This document shows positions 38,578 through 47,385 of a DNA stretch of 64,000 bases, piece by piece. The stretch is from Bifidobacterium sp. 7101 (lineage in GTDB: Bacteria; Actinomycetota; Actinomycetes; Actinomycetales; Bifidobacteriaceae). Position 1 is the first letter of the stretch. Each line of letters starts with the position of its first letter. The translations under genes and the position numbers were made by a program. The notes beneath the pieces were generated by a model. It ran no database searches. It was not told where the DNA came from and was given only the letters and a program-made list of their open reading frames with translations. Location: positions 1 to 64,000 of the forward strand of contig NZ_AWUN01000007.1 in the NCBI RefSeq assembly GCF_000499285.1, given 5' to 3'.

Positions 38578-39522
38578 TCAGTACCCCACCTGGGCTCCAT
38601 GCCCGGAATTCACCTGGGTCTGCCCCATCTCCTGGCTCATCTGCATTAGGCGGGCTATGCGCTCATCGGTGGGCGGATGGGTGGAGAAGAGCCTGCTGAA
38701 CCCCTTGACCGAGAAAGGATTCTCGATCATCATGGCGGCAGCGCTCTGGGTGCCGGCAGTCTGCGGCATAGGCGCGGCCTGAGATCCGTAGGATATTTTG
38801 TTCAGCGCCGACGCCAGAGCCGCCGGGTCCCCAGTCAGCCGGCTGCCATCCTCGTCGGCGTCATACTCTCGGGTGCGGGAAATGGCCATCTGAATCAGGG
38901 AGGCGCCCAAGGGGGCCAGGATCGAGCTGATCAGCACGCCCAGGAGGCCAAAGACACCGGAATCGCTATCCCTGTCCCGGCTGTCGCCGCCGAAATACAT
39001 GAGGGAGTATCCCAGGTAGGTGATGACCGTGGCCATGGCCGAAGCTACAGCAGAGGTCAGGATGTCATGGTTATAGACGTGCATGAGCTCGTGGCCGAGC
39101 ACCCCGCGAATTTCCCGCTCGTTGAGGATGCGCAGGATCCCCTGGGTGCAGCAGACGGCGGCATGGCGCTCGTTACGACCTGTGGCAAAGGCATTGGGCG
39201 ATTCGGTGGGGGCAATGTAGATGCGGGGCATGGGCTTGCCTGCCCTCCCCGACAGCTCTCGGACGATCCGGTAGAGGTCGGGAGCCTCCTGCTCGCTGAC
39301 CGGCCGGGCGTGCATGGAGGCAATCGCCACCTTGTCGGAGAACCAGTAGGATCCGAAAGTGGTGGCCAGGCCTATGAGGATATAGATGCCCAGTGTCCCC
39401 TGGCGACCGCCAGTCAACCACCAGATGAGCATAATAACGGCCCACATGAGGGCGAACAAAAGCGTCGTTTTCAGGCCGTTGAAATGTCCGTGAACCTTCA
39501 GCTTGCCATTCATGGGTTCCAT
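38578..39522 (-). CDS. htpX: HtpX-type membrane zinc metalloprotease
   Basis: The 314-residue protein is a membrane-bound M48 protease that degrades damaged membrane proteins. Two hydrophobic segments near the N-terminus, the zinc motif LGHELMHVYNHD, a second pair of membrane segments (about 175-225) and the third zinc ligand in REYDADEDGS are visible. The start is probably the ATG at 39522 or the one nine bases later (MNGKLKVHGHF); neither has a clear ribosome-binding site. The upstream 27 open codons are not family-like. Confidence 0.9.
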   Translation of the reverse strand: MEPMNGKLKVHGHFNGLKTTLLFALMWAVIMLIWWLTGGRQGTLGIYILIGLATTFGSYWFSDKVAIASMHARPVSEQEAPDLYRIVRELSGRAGKPMPRIYIAPTESPNAFATGRNERHAAVCCTQGILRILNEREIRGVLGHELMHVYNHDILTSAVASAMATVITYLGYSLMYFGGDSRDRDSDSGVFGLLGVLISSILAPLGASLIQMAISRTREYDADEDGSRLTGDPAALASALNKISYGSQAAPMPQTAGTQSAAAMMIENPFSVKGFSRLFSTHPPTDERIARLMQMSQEMGQTQVNSGHGAQVGY

Positions 39523-39603
39523 GGTAGACAATGCCGCTGAATTTTTGCTGAACGGGCGCTGAAAAGATGAGGCTGCTGAGCCCCCTCTCCCCCTACCATC
39601 CAT

Positions 39604-40203
39604 TCAGAATAGGCCTGGTTGGCTCACAGCTTTTCTCTTACCTTGAGACTTAGGAGGAACATACTGGGCTTTCTTCAACCTCCCGTTGACATCGAAGAAC
39701 CGACGAAGATTCATGGTCTTCACCCCAAACTGGTCTGCGATGTTAGGAATCTTAGGCTCTTTCTTCATGTGTTGTCCCTGTTTCAACGGAACCCGGGCCT
39801 CGTCCGTCACTATGATTGCCCCCTCGACTTTGGCCACGGCGATCAGCCAGGGATCAGCCTTGCTCTCTGACTCCCAGTATTGGCGAGACCCTTCCGTATA
39901 CTGCCCGCAGGTGACCAGATAGTCCTGGATTTGCGCATAGACCTGCGCATACCTGTCATCCTTATGGCTTATTTGGCGGCCTTTGAACACTGCACGCACC
40001 CAAAGATCCAGCATATCGGGATCAGCGGCTTGCTCGTTGACCAGCTCTTCGTAGACGACATCCACCATGGCAATCGCCTTGTCCTCAGCCAACTTTTCCA
40101 TCCATCGCCAAAAGGGGTGAAACTCCTTGTAGTCGAAAGGATGGTTGAGCCGGTAGGAGGCGATGAAGATGTTGGAATCAGGCAGGTAGAGGGTAGCGGT
40201 CAT
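39604..40203 (-). CDS. DUF4411 PIN-like protein, probable toxin
   Basis: The 199-residue protein starts with LYLPDSNIFIASY, a PIN-domain-like first strand with an acidic residue, and has further acidic positions at VYEELVNEQ and a conserved ADPWLIAVAKVEGAIIVTDE block, then IPNIADQFGVKTMNLRRFF. DUF4411 proteins are thought to be PIN-like RNases encoded beside ImmA/IrrE-type genes. Here the ATG overlaps the stop of that gene (ATGA), so translation is coupled. Likely role: RNA-cleaving toxin or effector held in check by its partner (inference). The C-terminus is lysine-rich. Confidence 0.7.
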   Translation of the reverse strand: MTATLYLPDSNIFIASYRLNHPFDYKEFHPFWRWMEKLAEDKAIAMVDVVYEELVNEQAADPDMLDLWVRAVFKGRQISHKDDRYAQVYAQIQDYLVTCGQYTEGSRQYWESESKADPWLIAVAKVEGAIIVTDEARVPLKQGQHMKKEPKIPNIADQFGVKTMNLRRFFDVNGRLKKAQYVPPKSQGKRKAVSQPGLF

Positions 40204-41381
40204 ATCAGCTTCTTTTCGCGAATCAATCCCTGATAGGACTGCGGGGAGCGCACCCCCACCAGGTCGAAGCCCTCAGTCGGAGCCAGTCTGCCCCCGTCCA
40301 TGGCGGCATTGACCAGACGGACGAAACCGGTATCAACCCTGGAGGCATTGGTCCTGTTGCCATTACCACGGGTTTCCCGCTCCTGACGATGAGCGGTCTT
40401 GTCCTGAAGATGTCGATCCATTCGTGCCCGCAGCTCCTCAAGCGTATCCTCGTCAGCCAAGCTAAACTGATGGGCTTGTATCCCCATGGCCAAGGCACTC
40501 AGATGGAAGTCATCAGCTATAGACTCCGCAGCATCGGCCGGCTCTTTGCCCCCGTCCAGCTTCTCTTGCCACAGCCTCCGGAAGCGCTCATCATCAATCA
40601 CAGCCTTTACCACTGCCCGGTTTATCGCGCGCTCCGTGGCCTTGCGGTCCCCTTGGCCACCAATGCCGTCGAAAAGCTCCTGAGTGCCCAGCAGTACGTG
40701 TCCCACCTCGTGAATCAAGGTGAAGATCATGCCGTCAAAGGAATCGTTTCTGTTGATGAAAACCAGCGGGGCCATGTCGTCGATCAGCACGAATCCTCGA
40801 AATTCCTGAAGATCCAGTTTTCGGGACCTTGTAGAACCCACCTGGGAGTTGAGCATGATCATGATGCCCGCATCAGAGACACGTTCCTTGAGCTGACGGA
40901 AACGGTCGCTGGAATTGCCGCCCTCCCAGGCAGAGCGCCCATCCAACCCAAGGGCGGAGCGAAGCGCATCAGCCAGGGCATCGTCCTGCTCGGCATCACG
41001 CACCGAGCCAACTAGCGGAATGGAGTCCAAGCCGGACTCGAGCAATTCATCCCTGGCCCATTCCTGCCTGAATCTCATCTGGTCAATAGTGTCCTGCAGA
41101 TTTCTGCTGGGCTGTACAGACGTATTGCCTACGGTACGGTACCGGACCAAAGGCTCAAGGCGACGCTGGGGCACGACCGACCTGACCAAGGCACCGAAAG
41201 GCACATGCAGGGCCCTGCTGAGCTGCTCTACCTTGTTGAAGGATACAGACACGGGTTCCTTGGATTCCAGCCAATCCGGCAACTGGCCAAGCCCTCGGCG
41301 CTGAGACAGGGCCACGGGATCGGCATCACCCTCCTCAACGGCCCACTGGAGGGTGGCCGGATAGAGAGTCAGGTTAGCCAT
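40200..41381 (-). CDS. XRE-type HTH plus ImmA/IrrE metallopeptidase domain protein
   Basis: The 393-residue protein has an N-terminal region (residues 1-70; PVALSQRRGLGQLPDWLESK, VSFNKVEQLSRAL) like a degenerate helix-turn-helix, and a central DUF955 domain with the zinc motif FTLIHEVGHVLLG. Proteins of this kind are antitoxin- or regulator-like partners in toxin-antitoxin loci and phage repressor cleavage systems. I choose the ATG at 41381, with AAGGAG upstream; the frame continues 13 codons before it. It precedes and overlaps the PIN-like gene, the common antitoxin-first order. Confidence 0.75.
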   Translation of the reverse strand: MANLTLYPATLQWAVEEGDADPVALSQRRGLGQLPDWLESKEPVSVSFNKVEQLSRALHVPFGALVRSVVPQRRLEPLVRYRTVGNTSVQPSRNLQDTIDQMRFRQEWARDELLESGLDSIPLVGSVRDAEQDDALADALRSALGLDGRSAWEGGNSSDRFRQLKERVSDAGIMIMLNSQVGSTRSRKLDLQEFRGFVLIDDMAPLVFINRNDSFDGMIFTLIHEVGHVLLGTQELFDGIGGQGDRKATERAINRAVVKAVIDDERFRRLWQEKLDGGKEPADAAESIADDFHLSALAMGIQAHQFSLADEDTLEELRARMDRHLQDKTAHRQERETRGNGNRTNASRVDTGFVRLVNAAMDGGRLAPTEGFDLVGVRSPQSYQGLIREKKLI

Positions 41382-41552
41382 GTCACGCTCCTTCGATTCC
41401 GTGATGGGCTCTAATGACAATGATACCTGCGCGAGACTTATCCCTCCGCTGTGAGCAGCCAGTAGCCCAGATCAAGAAAACAGGACCTGGATGAGGATTC
41501 ATGAACCTCATCCAGATCCTGCCACTGCTAACACAGGCCCAGGAGCGATCGC

Positions 41553-43049
41553 CTACTCGCCGTGGGCGAGCTGGCGGAGCTGGTCGGGATCGATGACCTT
41601 GATGTGCTCGCGGCCGACCTTGGCTCCCTCGGCACGCTCGTAGGCATCCACCCGCTTCCAGCCGGCGAAGTCGATGGGCTGGATGCCCTTCTCCGCCAGG
41701 AAACGATCGATCGAATCGTCGTCGCGGTCTTTGGCGAAGCGGCCATGGTCCGGGCTGGAGGCCAGGTCATCCAGCATGTTGCCGATGGTCTCCAGTGCAT
41801 CAGACTTGGTGGACCCGATCAGGCCCACAGGCCCTCGCTTAGCCCAGCCCGTTGCGTAAAGTCGGTCGATGGGTCGGCCGTCCTGTCCCTCGGGAGCAGT
41901 GGTCACGCGGCCGTGGACGTTGGAAAGGGTGTAACCGGAGAAGTCGTAAGGGATGCCGGGGACTTCGGCCGGTTTGTAGCCGATGGCGTGGTAAACGGCC
42001 TGGACGGGATACTCCTCGTACTGGCCGGTCTCCTCCATAGCACCCTCAGGCGTGACCTTGGTCTTCTCCACCCGAATGCCGGTCACCTTGCCGTCCTGGC
42101 CGATGATTGCGGCAGGCATCCGGTAGAAGTGCATATAGAAACGACGATCAGCTGGGTTGCCCTCGAAGTCGACTCCACCATCTTCAGTCATGTCCTCGGC
42201 CATCTCCCTGATGGTGAAGAGCTCCTCCAGCATCTGCCGGGTCAGCTTGTCGGCACCGGCCCGGTCGATGGTCTCCTGGTCCAGGTCGAAGTCCTCCTCG
42301 TCGATGACGATTTGCACTCCGGGCAGCTTTTCCAGCTCGCGCAGCTCCTGAACCGAGAACTTGGCCTGGGCCGGGCCGCGACGGATGAACATGTGCAGCT
42401 CGCGGGCCTGGTTACCCTGGATCCCCCGGTAAACATTGTCGGGGATGTCGGTACCCAGCAGGTCGTCGGCCCGCCGCATCAGTATACGGGAGACATCCAT
42501 AGCGACGTTCCCACCTCCGATGACGGCCACCTGTTTGGCATCCAGTGGCCAATTCCGGTCAGCATCGGGATAGCCGTCATACCACTCGACGAAGTGGGCG
42601 GCCCCGTGAACGCCATCAAGCTCATGGCCGGCGATCTCCAGGGGGCGGTCATCCACGGCGCCGGTGGCGAAGAGCACCACATCGTAACGCTGAAGCAGAT
42701 CATCCAGGTTCACGTCCTTGCCGAACTCCACATCCGCATAGAGGTGAATCTCGGGGTTGTCCAGGGTCTTCTCCAAGGCGCCGGCGATGTACTTGATGCT
42801 GGGGTGGTCCGGGGCCACGCCGTAACGGACCAGGCCGAAGGGAACGGGCAGCTTCTCGAACAAATCAATCCTGGCCCGGTCGCCCAGACCCAGGTCGGCA
42901 CCCTTCTCCCGAAGCTGCCGCAGCAGGATGTCAGAGGCGTAGACCCCTGCAGGCCCCGCGCCTATGACGGCCACGCGCAGAGGTGAGCCAGCTTCCTCGC
43001 CGCGGGCCGGTGCGGGCATGGTGGAATCGTTGACATTAATATCGCTCAT
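41553..43049 (-). CDS. ferredoxin/flavodoxin-NADP+ reductase (adrenodoxin-reductase type)
   Basis: The 498-residue flavoprotein has the FAD loop AVIGAGPAGVYASD, a GLVRYGVAPDH block typical of the FprA/adrenodoxin reductase group, the NADPH loop VIGGGNVAMDVSRIL and a C-terminal RGPVGLIGSTKSDA. It moves electrons between NADPH and ferredoxin or flavodoxin. The start ATG at 43049 has AGG nine bases upstream. It is monocistronic. Glutamate synthase small subunits look similar, but the length and the GLVRYG block point to FprA. Confidence 0.88.
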   Translation of the reverse strand: MSDINVNDSTMPAPARGEEAGSPLRVAVIGAGPAGVYASDILLRQLREKGADLGLGDRARIDLFEKLPVPFGLVRYGVAPDHPSIKYIAGALEKTLDNPEIHLYADVEFGKDVNLDDLLQRYDVVLFATGAVDDRPLEIAGHELDGVHGAAHFVEWYDGYPDADRNWPLDAKQVAVIGGGNVAMDVSRILMRRADDLLGTDIPDNVYRGIQGNQARELHMFIRRGPAQAKFSVQELRELEKLPGVQIVIDEEDFDLDQETIDRAGADKLTRQMLEELFTIREMAEDMTEDGGVDFEGNPADRRFYMHFYRMPAAIIGQDGKVTGIRVEKTKVTPEGAMEETGQYEEYPVQAVYHAIGYKPAEVPGIPYDFSGYTLSNVHGRVTTAPEGQDGRPIDRLYATGWAKRGPVGLIGSTKSDALETIGNMLDDLASSPDHGRFAKDRDDDSIDRFLAEKGIQPIDFAGWKRVDAYERAEGAKVGREHIKVIDPDQLRQLAHGE

Positions 43050-43137
43050 GCTTGTCAGCCTAACGCATAGCGACGGTCGGGGACAGAGCTAGTCGGGCTC
43101 CATCCCCGGGACTTTCACCAAGCGTCGCGAAAAGGCC

Positions 43138-45105
43138 TCAGTCCCGATCTATCAAAGCGGTCAGAGCCCAGAGGATGGAAACCACATCGATGGCCTCCTG
43201 CGTAAAGGCGCCGACAACCACCGGAATCAGGTCGAAGGCGGCGCAGAGCATGCCCACCGTGGCCAGGGTCAGCCCCAGCATGACCGCCTGGAGCATGACC
43301 CGCTTGGTCCTGCGGGCGATGGTGATCGACCTTGGCAGGCAGGCGATGTCGTCGTTCATGATCACCGCCTGAGCGGACTCGGAGGCGGCCGTGGTGGTTC
43401 CGTCGGTGATGGCCATACCCACGTCGGCAGCGGCCAGGACCGGAGCATCGTTGACCCCGTCTCCCACCATCATGGTGATGGATTTGGTCACTGACTCTCC
43501 TAGGAATTTAGACAGCCAGATGTCCCAGAAGGGCTGCCTGTTGGGCTCCTCCTTGGAGGCCTTGGCAATCAGATTGGCCTTGTCCTCGGGGAAGAGGCCG
43601 GCATGCACGTCGGTGATGCCCACCTGGTCGGCGATGATCCGGGCTGAGTCCTCCTTGTCGCCCGTGACCATGGATAGACGGGTGATGCCCAACTCCCGCA
43701 GCTGGGTGATGGTCTGGGCGGCATCCGACCTGGGCACGTCCTTCATGACGACCCTGGCGGCCAGGACCCCATCAATAGAGACATAGGAGGCCATCTCGTC
43801 AGGTGCCAGGGGGCCGAATAAATCACTTGAACGCCCGTCTGCCACGAACTGGGCCCTGCCCACCTTGACCTGGTGGCCGTCGACCTGGCCCTGTACCCCG
43901 TTGCCGGAGTCCTCCTGAACCTCCCGCGCATGCAGATGGGTCTCACCCTTGCTCTGTGCCCGCAGTCGCTCCTGGGCGGCGGCCCCAGCCTCAGCTATTC
44001 CGTTGGCCAGGATGTGGACCGAGTAGGACTCCACAGCGCCCGCCATGGCCAGAATCCGGTCTGTATCGACCTTCTGCTCCCTACCGTCAGGCAGGTCGAT
44101 CTTGGCCACTTGGGGACGTTTGACGGTCAGCGTGCCGGTTTTATCGAAGAAGATATGCGAGACCCGACCCAGATTCTCGATCACATCCTGGGTCTTGATC
44201 AGCAGCCCCGCCTTGGCCAACCTTCCCGTCCCGGCCATGTAGGCCACAGGGGCGGCAATCAGCAGAGGGCAGGGAGTAGCCAGGACCAGAACCTGGGCGA
44301 ACCGGGTCGGCACGCCAGAGATGATCCAGGCTACGCAGGCGATGATGAAGGCCACCACGGTGAAGGGGACCGCCATCAGATCGGCTGTTCTGACAACTGC
44401 TGCCCGCGAATTCTGTGCGGAACGTACCAGGTTGAGGATTCGCTGATACTGGGAGTCCCGCGCCAGCTGCCGGGCCCGCATCAGGAAGGTGCCCGAACCA
44501 TTGACCGCTCCCGACATGACCTGGGCGTCCTGGTAGAGCCTGCGGGGCATGGGCTCGCCGTTGATGGTAGACATATCCAAGGTGGCGGTTGGGCTGATCA
44601 GCTCGCCATCAACGGGCACGGTCTCGCCGGGCTTGACCACCAGGAGGTCGTTCAGACGGACCTTGTCGACCGCCACCGTGTTCCAGTCGCTCTCCTTGGG
44701 AAGGGTATGCTCCCCCTCCGGCAGCTCCGCCTGAACCACATGGGCCACCTGGGGGGCAGCCTGGACCAATACGGTCAGATTGTTCTGCGCCTTGTTCCCT
44801 GCGTACTGCTCGATGGCGTCGCCCGAGTAGAGCATGAGGACCACGGCCCAACTGGCCCAGTACTGACGAACGGCGAGGGTGGACAGGATGGCGACCACGG
44901 CCAGGATGTCCACGCCCACGTGGCCCTGGCGGACGTCATCGATCATCCCCTTGAGGGTGTCCACCAGCGAGACGGCCACCAGGACGGCGACCAGCCATTG
45001 GGCAGCCTGGCGATAGGGGTGCCAGAGCAGGCCCATGACCAGCCCGCAAATCAGAACCACCCAAAGCATGGGGACCTTCTTGGCGAAACCCAGGATTTTT
45101 GACAT
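43138..45105 (-). CDS. P1B-type heavy-metal ATPase with TPC motif
   Basis: The 655-residue pump has TINGEP in the actuator domain, DKTGTLTVKRP (near 320) and MVGDGVNDAPVLAAAD (near 551), and the P1B topology with two extra N-terminal membrane segments. The membrane metal motif is TPC (ATPCPLLIAAPVA, near 277) instead of CPC, and the nucleotide-domain HP dipeptide is replaced by HI (SYSVHILANGI). There is no N-terminal metal-binding domain. The ion is unknown; TPC pumps have been placed in the P1B-5 group. I choose the ATG at 45105 (MSKILGFAKK) with GGGGAAG upstream. Confidence 0.85.
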   Translation of the reverse strand: MSKILGFAKKVPMLWVVLICGLVMGLLWHPYRQAAQWLVAVLVAVSLVDTLKGMIDDVRQGHVGVDILAVVAILSTLAVRQYWASWAVVLMLYSGDAIEQYAGNKAQNNLTVLVQAAPQVAHVVQAELPEGEHTLPKESDWNTVAVDKVRLNDLLVVKPGETVPVDGELISPTATLDMSTINGEPMPRRLYQDAQVMSGAVNGSGTFLMRARQLARDSQYQRILNLVRSAQNSRAAVVRTADLMAVPFTVVAFIIACVAWIISGVPTRFAQVLVLATPCPLLIAAPVAYMAGTGRLAKAGLLIKTQDVIENLGRVSHIFFDKTGTLTVKRPQVAKIDLPDGREQKVDTDRILAMAGAVESYSVHILANGIAEAGAAAQERLRAQSKGETHLHAREVQEDSGNGVQGQVDGHQVKVGRAQFVADGRSSDLFGPLAPDEMASYVSIDGVLAARVVMKDVPRSDAAQTITQLRELGITRLSMVTGDKEDSARIIADQVGITDVHAGLFPEDKANLIAKASKEEPNRQPFWDIWLSKFLGESVTKSITMMVGDGVNDAPVLAAADVGMAITDGTTTAASESAQAVIMNDDIACLPRSITIARRTKRVMLQAVMLGLTLATVGMLCAAFDLIPVVVGAFTQEAIDVVSILWALTALIDRD

Positions 45106-45226
45106 GACCACTTCCCCGCTCCGGACTTGTCTACCTGACAGCCGTAGCCGGATCACGGCTCTCTTCTGCTCTTGACATTCCAAGCCTATACCGCGCGGGA
45201 GTCAGCGATGGATGGCGAGTATGACA

Positions 45227-45263
45227 AGGGGCCGCACCCGCCAAAGTGACGGATGCGGCCCCT
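45227..45263 (-). terminator. hairpin terminator of the HtrA protease gene
   Basis: On the minus strand AGGGGCCGCA and TGCGGCCCCT form a perfect ten-base stem with a 17-base loop, followed by TTGTCATA. It lies 15 bp after the HtrA stop codon. Confidence 0.6.
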
Positions 45264-45278
45264 GGGTTCAGTCCTGGA

Positions 45279-47153
45279 TCACTGCCCGAAGAAGAAACGG
45301 AAGGGATCCATGGAGTCATCGTCGTCGCCCGAACCACCCTGGTCGGAGTCGCCGTCCTGGCCACTGCCGTCCGAGTTCTTCCTGTTGGTCCTGGGCTTGC
45401 CCTGAACGGTCTGCTCCTCGCTGTCCAGGGTGGCGTTCACTTCGGCGGTCTTGCCGTCGCGTACCACGGTGATCTTGACCGAATCGCCGAAGGCGGCAGC
45501 CCGGACGAAGCCCAGCAGGGAGTAGTTGTTGTTGACCGCATGGCCATTGAAGGCCACAATGGTGTCTCCGACCTTGATGCCGGCCTTGTCAGCCGGGGAG
45601 CCCGAAACCACATTGGTGACCTTGGCGCCGCCACGGGTAACTCCGTCTGCCTGGGCCGTGCTGCTCTGAATGGTGACACCCAGGGAGACGTGCTTGGCCT
45701 TGCCGTCCTTGATGATCTCATCGGCGATCCGCTTGACCAGGTTGGATGGGATGGCGAATCCGATGCCGATGGACCCTGCTTCAGACTTGGAAGAAGCCAT
45801 GGAGGCGATGGAGGAGTTGATCCCGATGACCTCGCCAGCCGCGTTGAAGGTGGGGCCGCCCGAGTTGCCGGGGTTGATGGCCGCATCCAGCTGGACCGCG
45901 TTGGTCACGATGGGGTTGTTGTTGCTCTCGTCCATGACCGAGACCGGGCGGTTCAGAGCCGAGACGATGCCGGTGGTGGCCGTGTTCTCGTAGCCCAGGG
46001 GGTTGCCGATGGCCATGACATTCTCGCCCACAGCCAGTTTCTCGGAGTCGGCGAACTTCACAGGCTTCAGGTCGGAGGGCGCCTGGTCCAGGCTGAGGAT
46101 GGCCAGATCGGCTGTGGTGTCGGTGCCGACCACCTTGGCCGTGTACATCTGCCCATTGGAGAGGGTGACGTGAATCTCCTGGGCGCCATCGACCACGTGG
46201 TTGTTGGTGACCACATGGCCCTGGGTGTCGAAGACCGCACCCGATCCGGCTCCCACACCGCTCTTGGTCTGCACCTGGATGGAGACCACGGACTCGGAGA
46301 CCTGCTTGCTGATGCCCTGCCAGTCAGGGGCCTGCCCGCCCTCGACCTTGGCCGTACCCTGGCCCGAAGAGTTGGAGGAGACCCCACTGAGTGAGGAGGA
46401 CGAGGGCAGGGTGATCCATCCGTTGGACAGAGCCGCCCAACCCAGGCCCAGCATGAGGGCTGCGGCCACCAGGGCGGCCACCACGGCGGTGAAGACGTAC
46501 TTGCCCGTGCCGCTCAAGTTGCTGCTGACGTTGTTGGCAGGACCGGGCCTGCCGTTGGGACCGCCGGATCCGAAGGGCGGATAGGGACCCTGGCCGGAGG
46601 GTCGGCCACCCTGGGGGTTCTGGCCGGCATTCTGACGGGGCTGGCCATTCTGACCGAACTGGCCTGGCTGTCCATACTGTCCGAAGAAGCCCTGCTGAGG
46701 ACCGGAGCCATATCCCTGGTTGGGCTGCTGATTGGGCTGCTGCTGACCCTGATTGTTGGCAGGCGGACGTGAGCCTGCGGGAGCATAGGCGCCATACTCG
46801 GGCGCAGGCCGATAGTAAGGCTGCTGCTGCGTCTGCGCATCCTGCCCCGTGGCTGAGCCACTGGAAGAGGAGGATGAAGTCCCGGTGCCGCTACCGTCAT
46901 TCGACCCGTTTTCCCTGGTCATGGACTGTGCATCGCCACCAGGCATGGCAATGGGGGTCGTGGGCCTCTGGTCCCAGGCCCGGGTCTGCTGGTCCCCTTC
47001 TTCTGTCGCAGGGACTTGAGCAGAGTCGGTCTGGTTTGCGGAAGCTCCCGTCTCCTGCTCTTGATCGGCGGCCCCGCGCTCGATGTGGCTTGGCTGCCAG
47101 GACTGACCGTCATCGCCGCCCCTCCAGGGGTCGGCCTTGTGCTCTTCAGCCAT
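45279..47153 (-). CDS. HtrA/DegP-type S1C serine protease
   Basis: The 624-residue membrane-anchored protease has a disordered, Gln/Gly/Pro-rich cytoplasmic N-terminus of about 215 residues, one membrane segment (VFTAVVAALVAAALMLGLGW) and an outside trypsin-like domain with the triad in NNHVVDG, DTTADLAILSL and NPGNSGGPTF, then a single PDZ domain and an acidic tail ending DPFRFFFGQ. Such proteases deal with misfolded envelope proteins. AAGGAG lies five bases before the ATG. It is monocistronic with its own terminator. Confidence 0.92.
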   Translation of the reverse strand: MAEEHKADPWRGGDDGQSWQPSHIERGAADQEQETGASANQTDSAQVPATEEGDQQTRAWDQRPTTPIAMPGGDAQSMTRENGSNDGSGTGTSSSSSSGSATGQDAQTQQQPYYRPAPEYGAYAPAGSRPPANNQGQQQPNQQPNQGYGSGPQQGFFGQYGQPGQFGQNGQPRQNAGQNPQGGRPSGQGPYPPFGSGGPNGRPGPANNVSSNLSGTGKYVFTAVVAALVAAALMLGLGWAALSNGWITLPSSSSLSGVSSNSSGQGTAKVEGGQAPDWQGISKQVSESVVSIQVQTKSGVGAGSGAVFDTQGHVVTNNHVVDGAQEIHVTLSNGQMYTAKVVGTDTTADLAILSLDQAPSDLKPVKFADSEKLAVGENVMAIGNPLGYENTATTGIVSALNRPVSVMDESNNNPIVTNAVQLDAAINPGNSGGPTFNAAGEVIGINSSIASMASSKSEAGSIGIGFAIPSNLVKRIADEIIKDGKAKHVSLGVTIQSSTAQADGVTRGGAKVTNVVSGSPADKAGIKVGDTIVAFNGHAVNNNYSLLGFVRAAAFGDSVKITVVRDGKTAEVNATLDSEEQTVQGKPRTNRKNSDGSGQDGDSDQGGSGDDDDSMDPFRFFFGQ

Positions 47154-47385
47154 TTCTGCTCCTTCGGATCGATGCCGCTGCCTGCTATTCGGTCACGCTT
47201 GTCAATCTACCCCGTCGCCCGCGCTTTTTGCTGTTTCCGGCTGACAGGCGAAGCGGGTCCTCGCATGCATTGCTTCCAAGTCTAGAGCCGAAATACTGAA
47301 TGTTGTCTGGACATTGCATGAAAGTCACATCGACTGTACACAGGGCGGCAGATGGGCGGTTGGATGTCTTGGATACAGTGGAGCC

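Noticed and set aside
41562-42986. 474-codon plus-strand frame opposite the ferredoxin reductase gene
   Set aside because: It is the antisense reading of a gene with intact FAD and NADPH motifs.
43873-45102. 409-codon plus-strand frame opposite the metal ATPase
   Set aside because: Antisense shadow of a P-type ATPase with all catalytic motifs.
46580-46800. tandem repeat array in the HtrA N-terminus
   Set aside because: The Gln/Gly/Pro-rich stretch is low-complexity coding sequence without an exact repeat unit.
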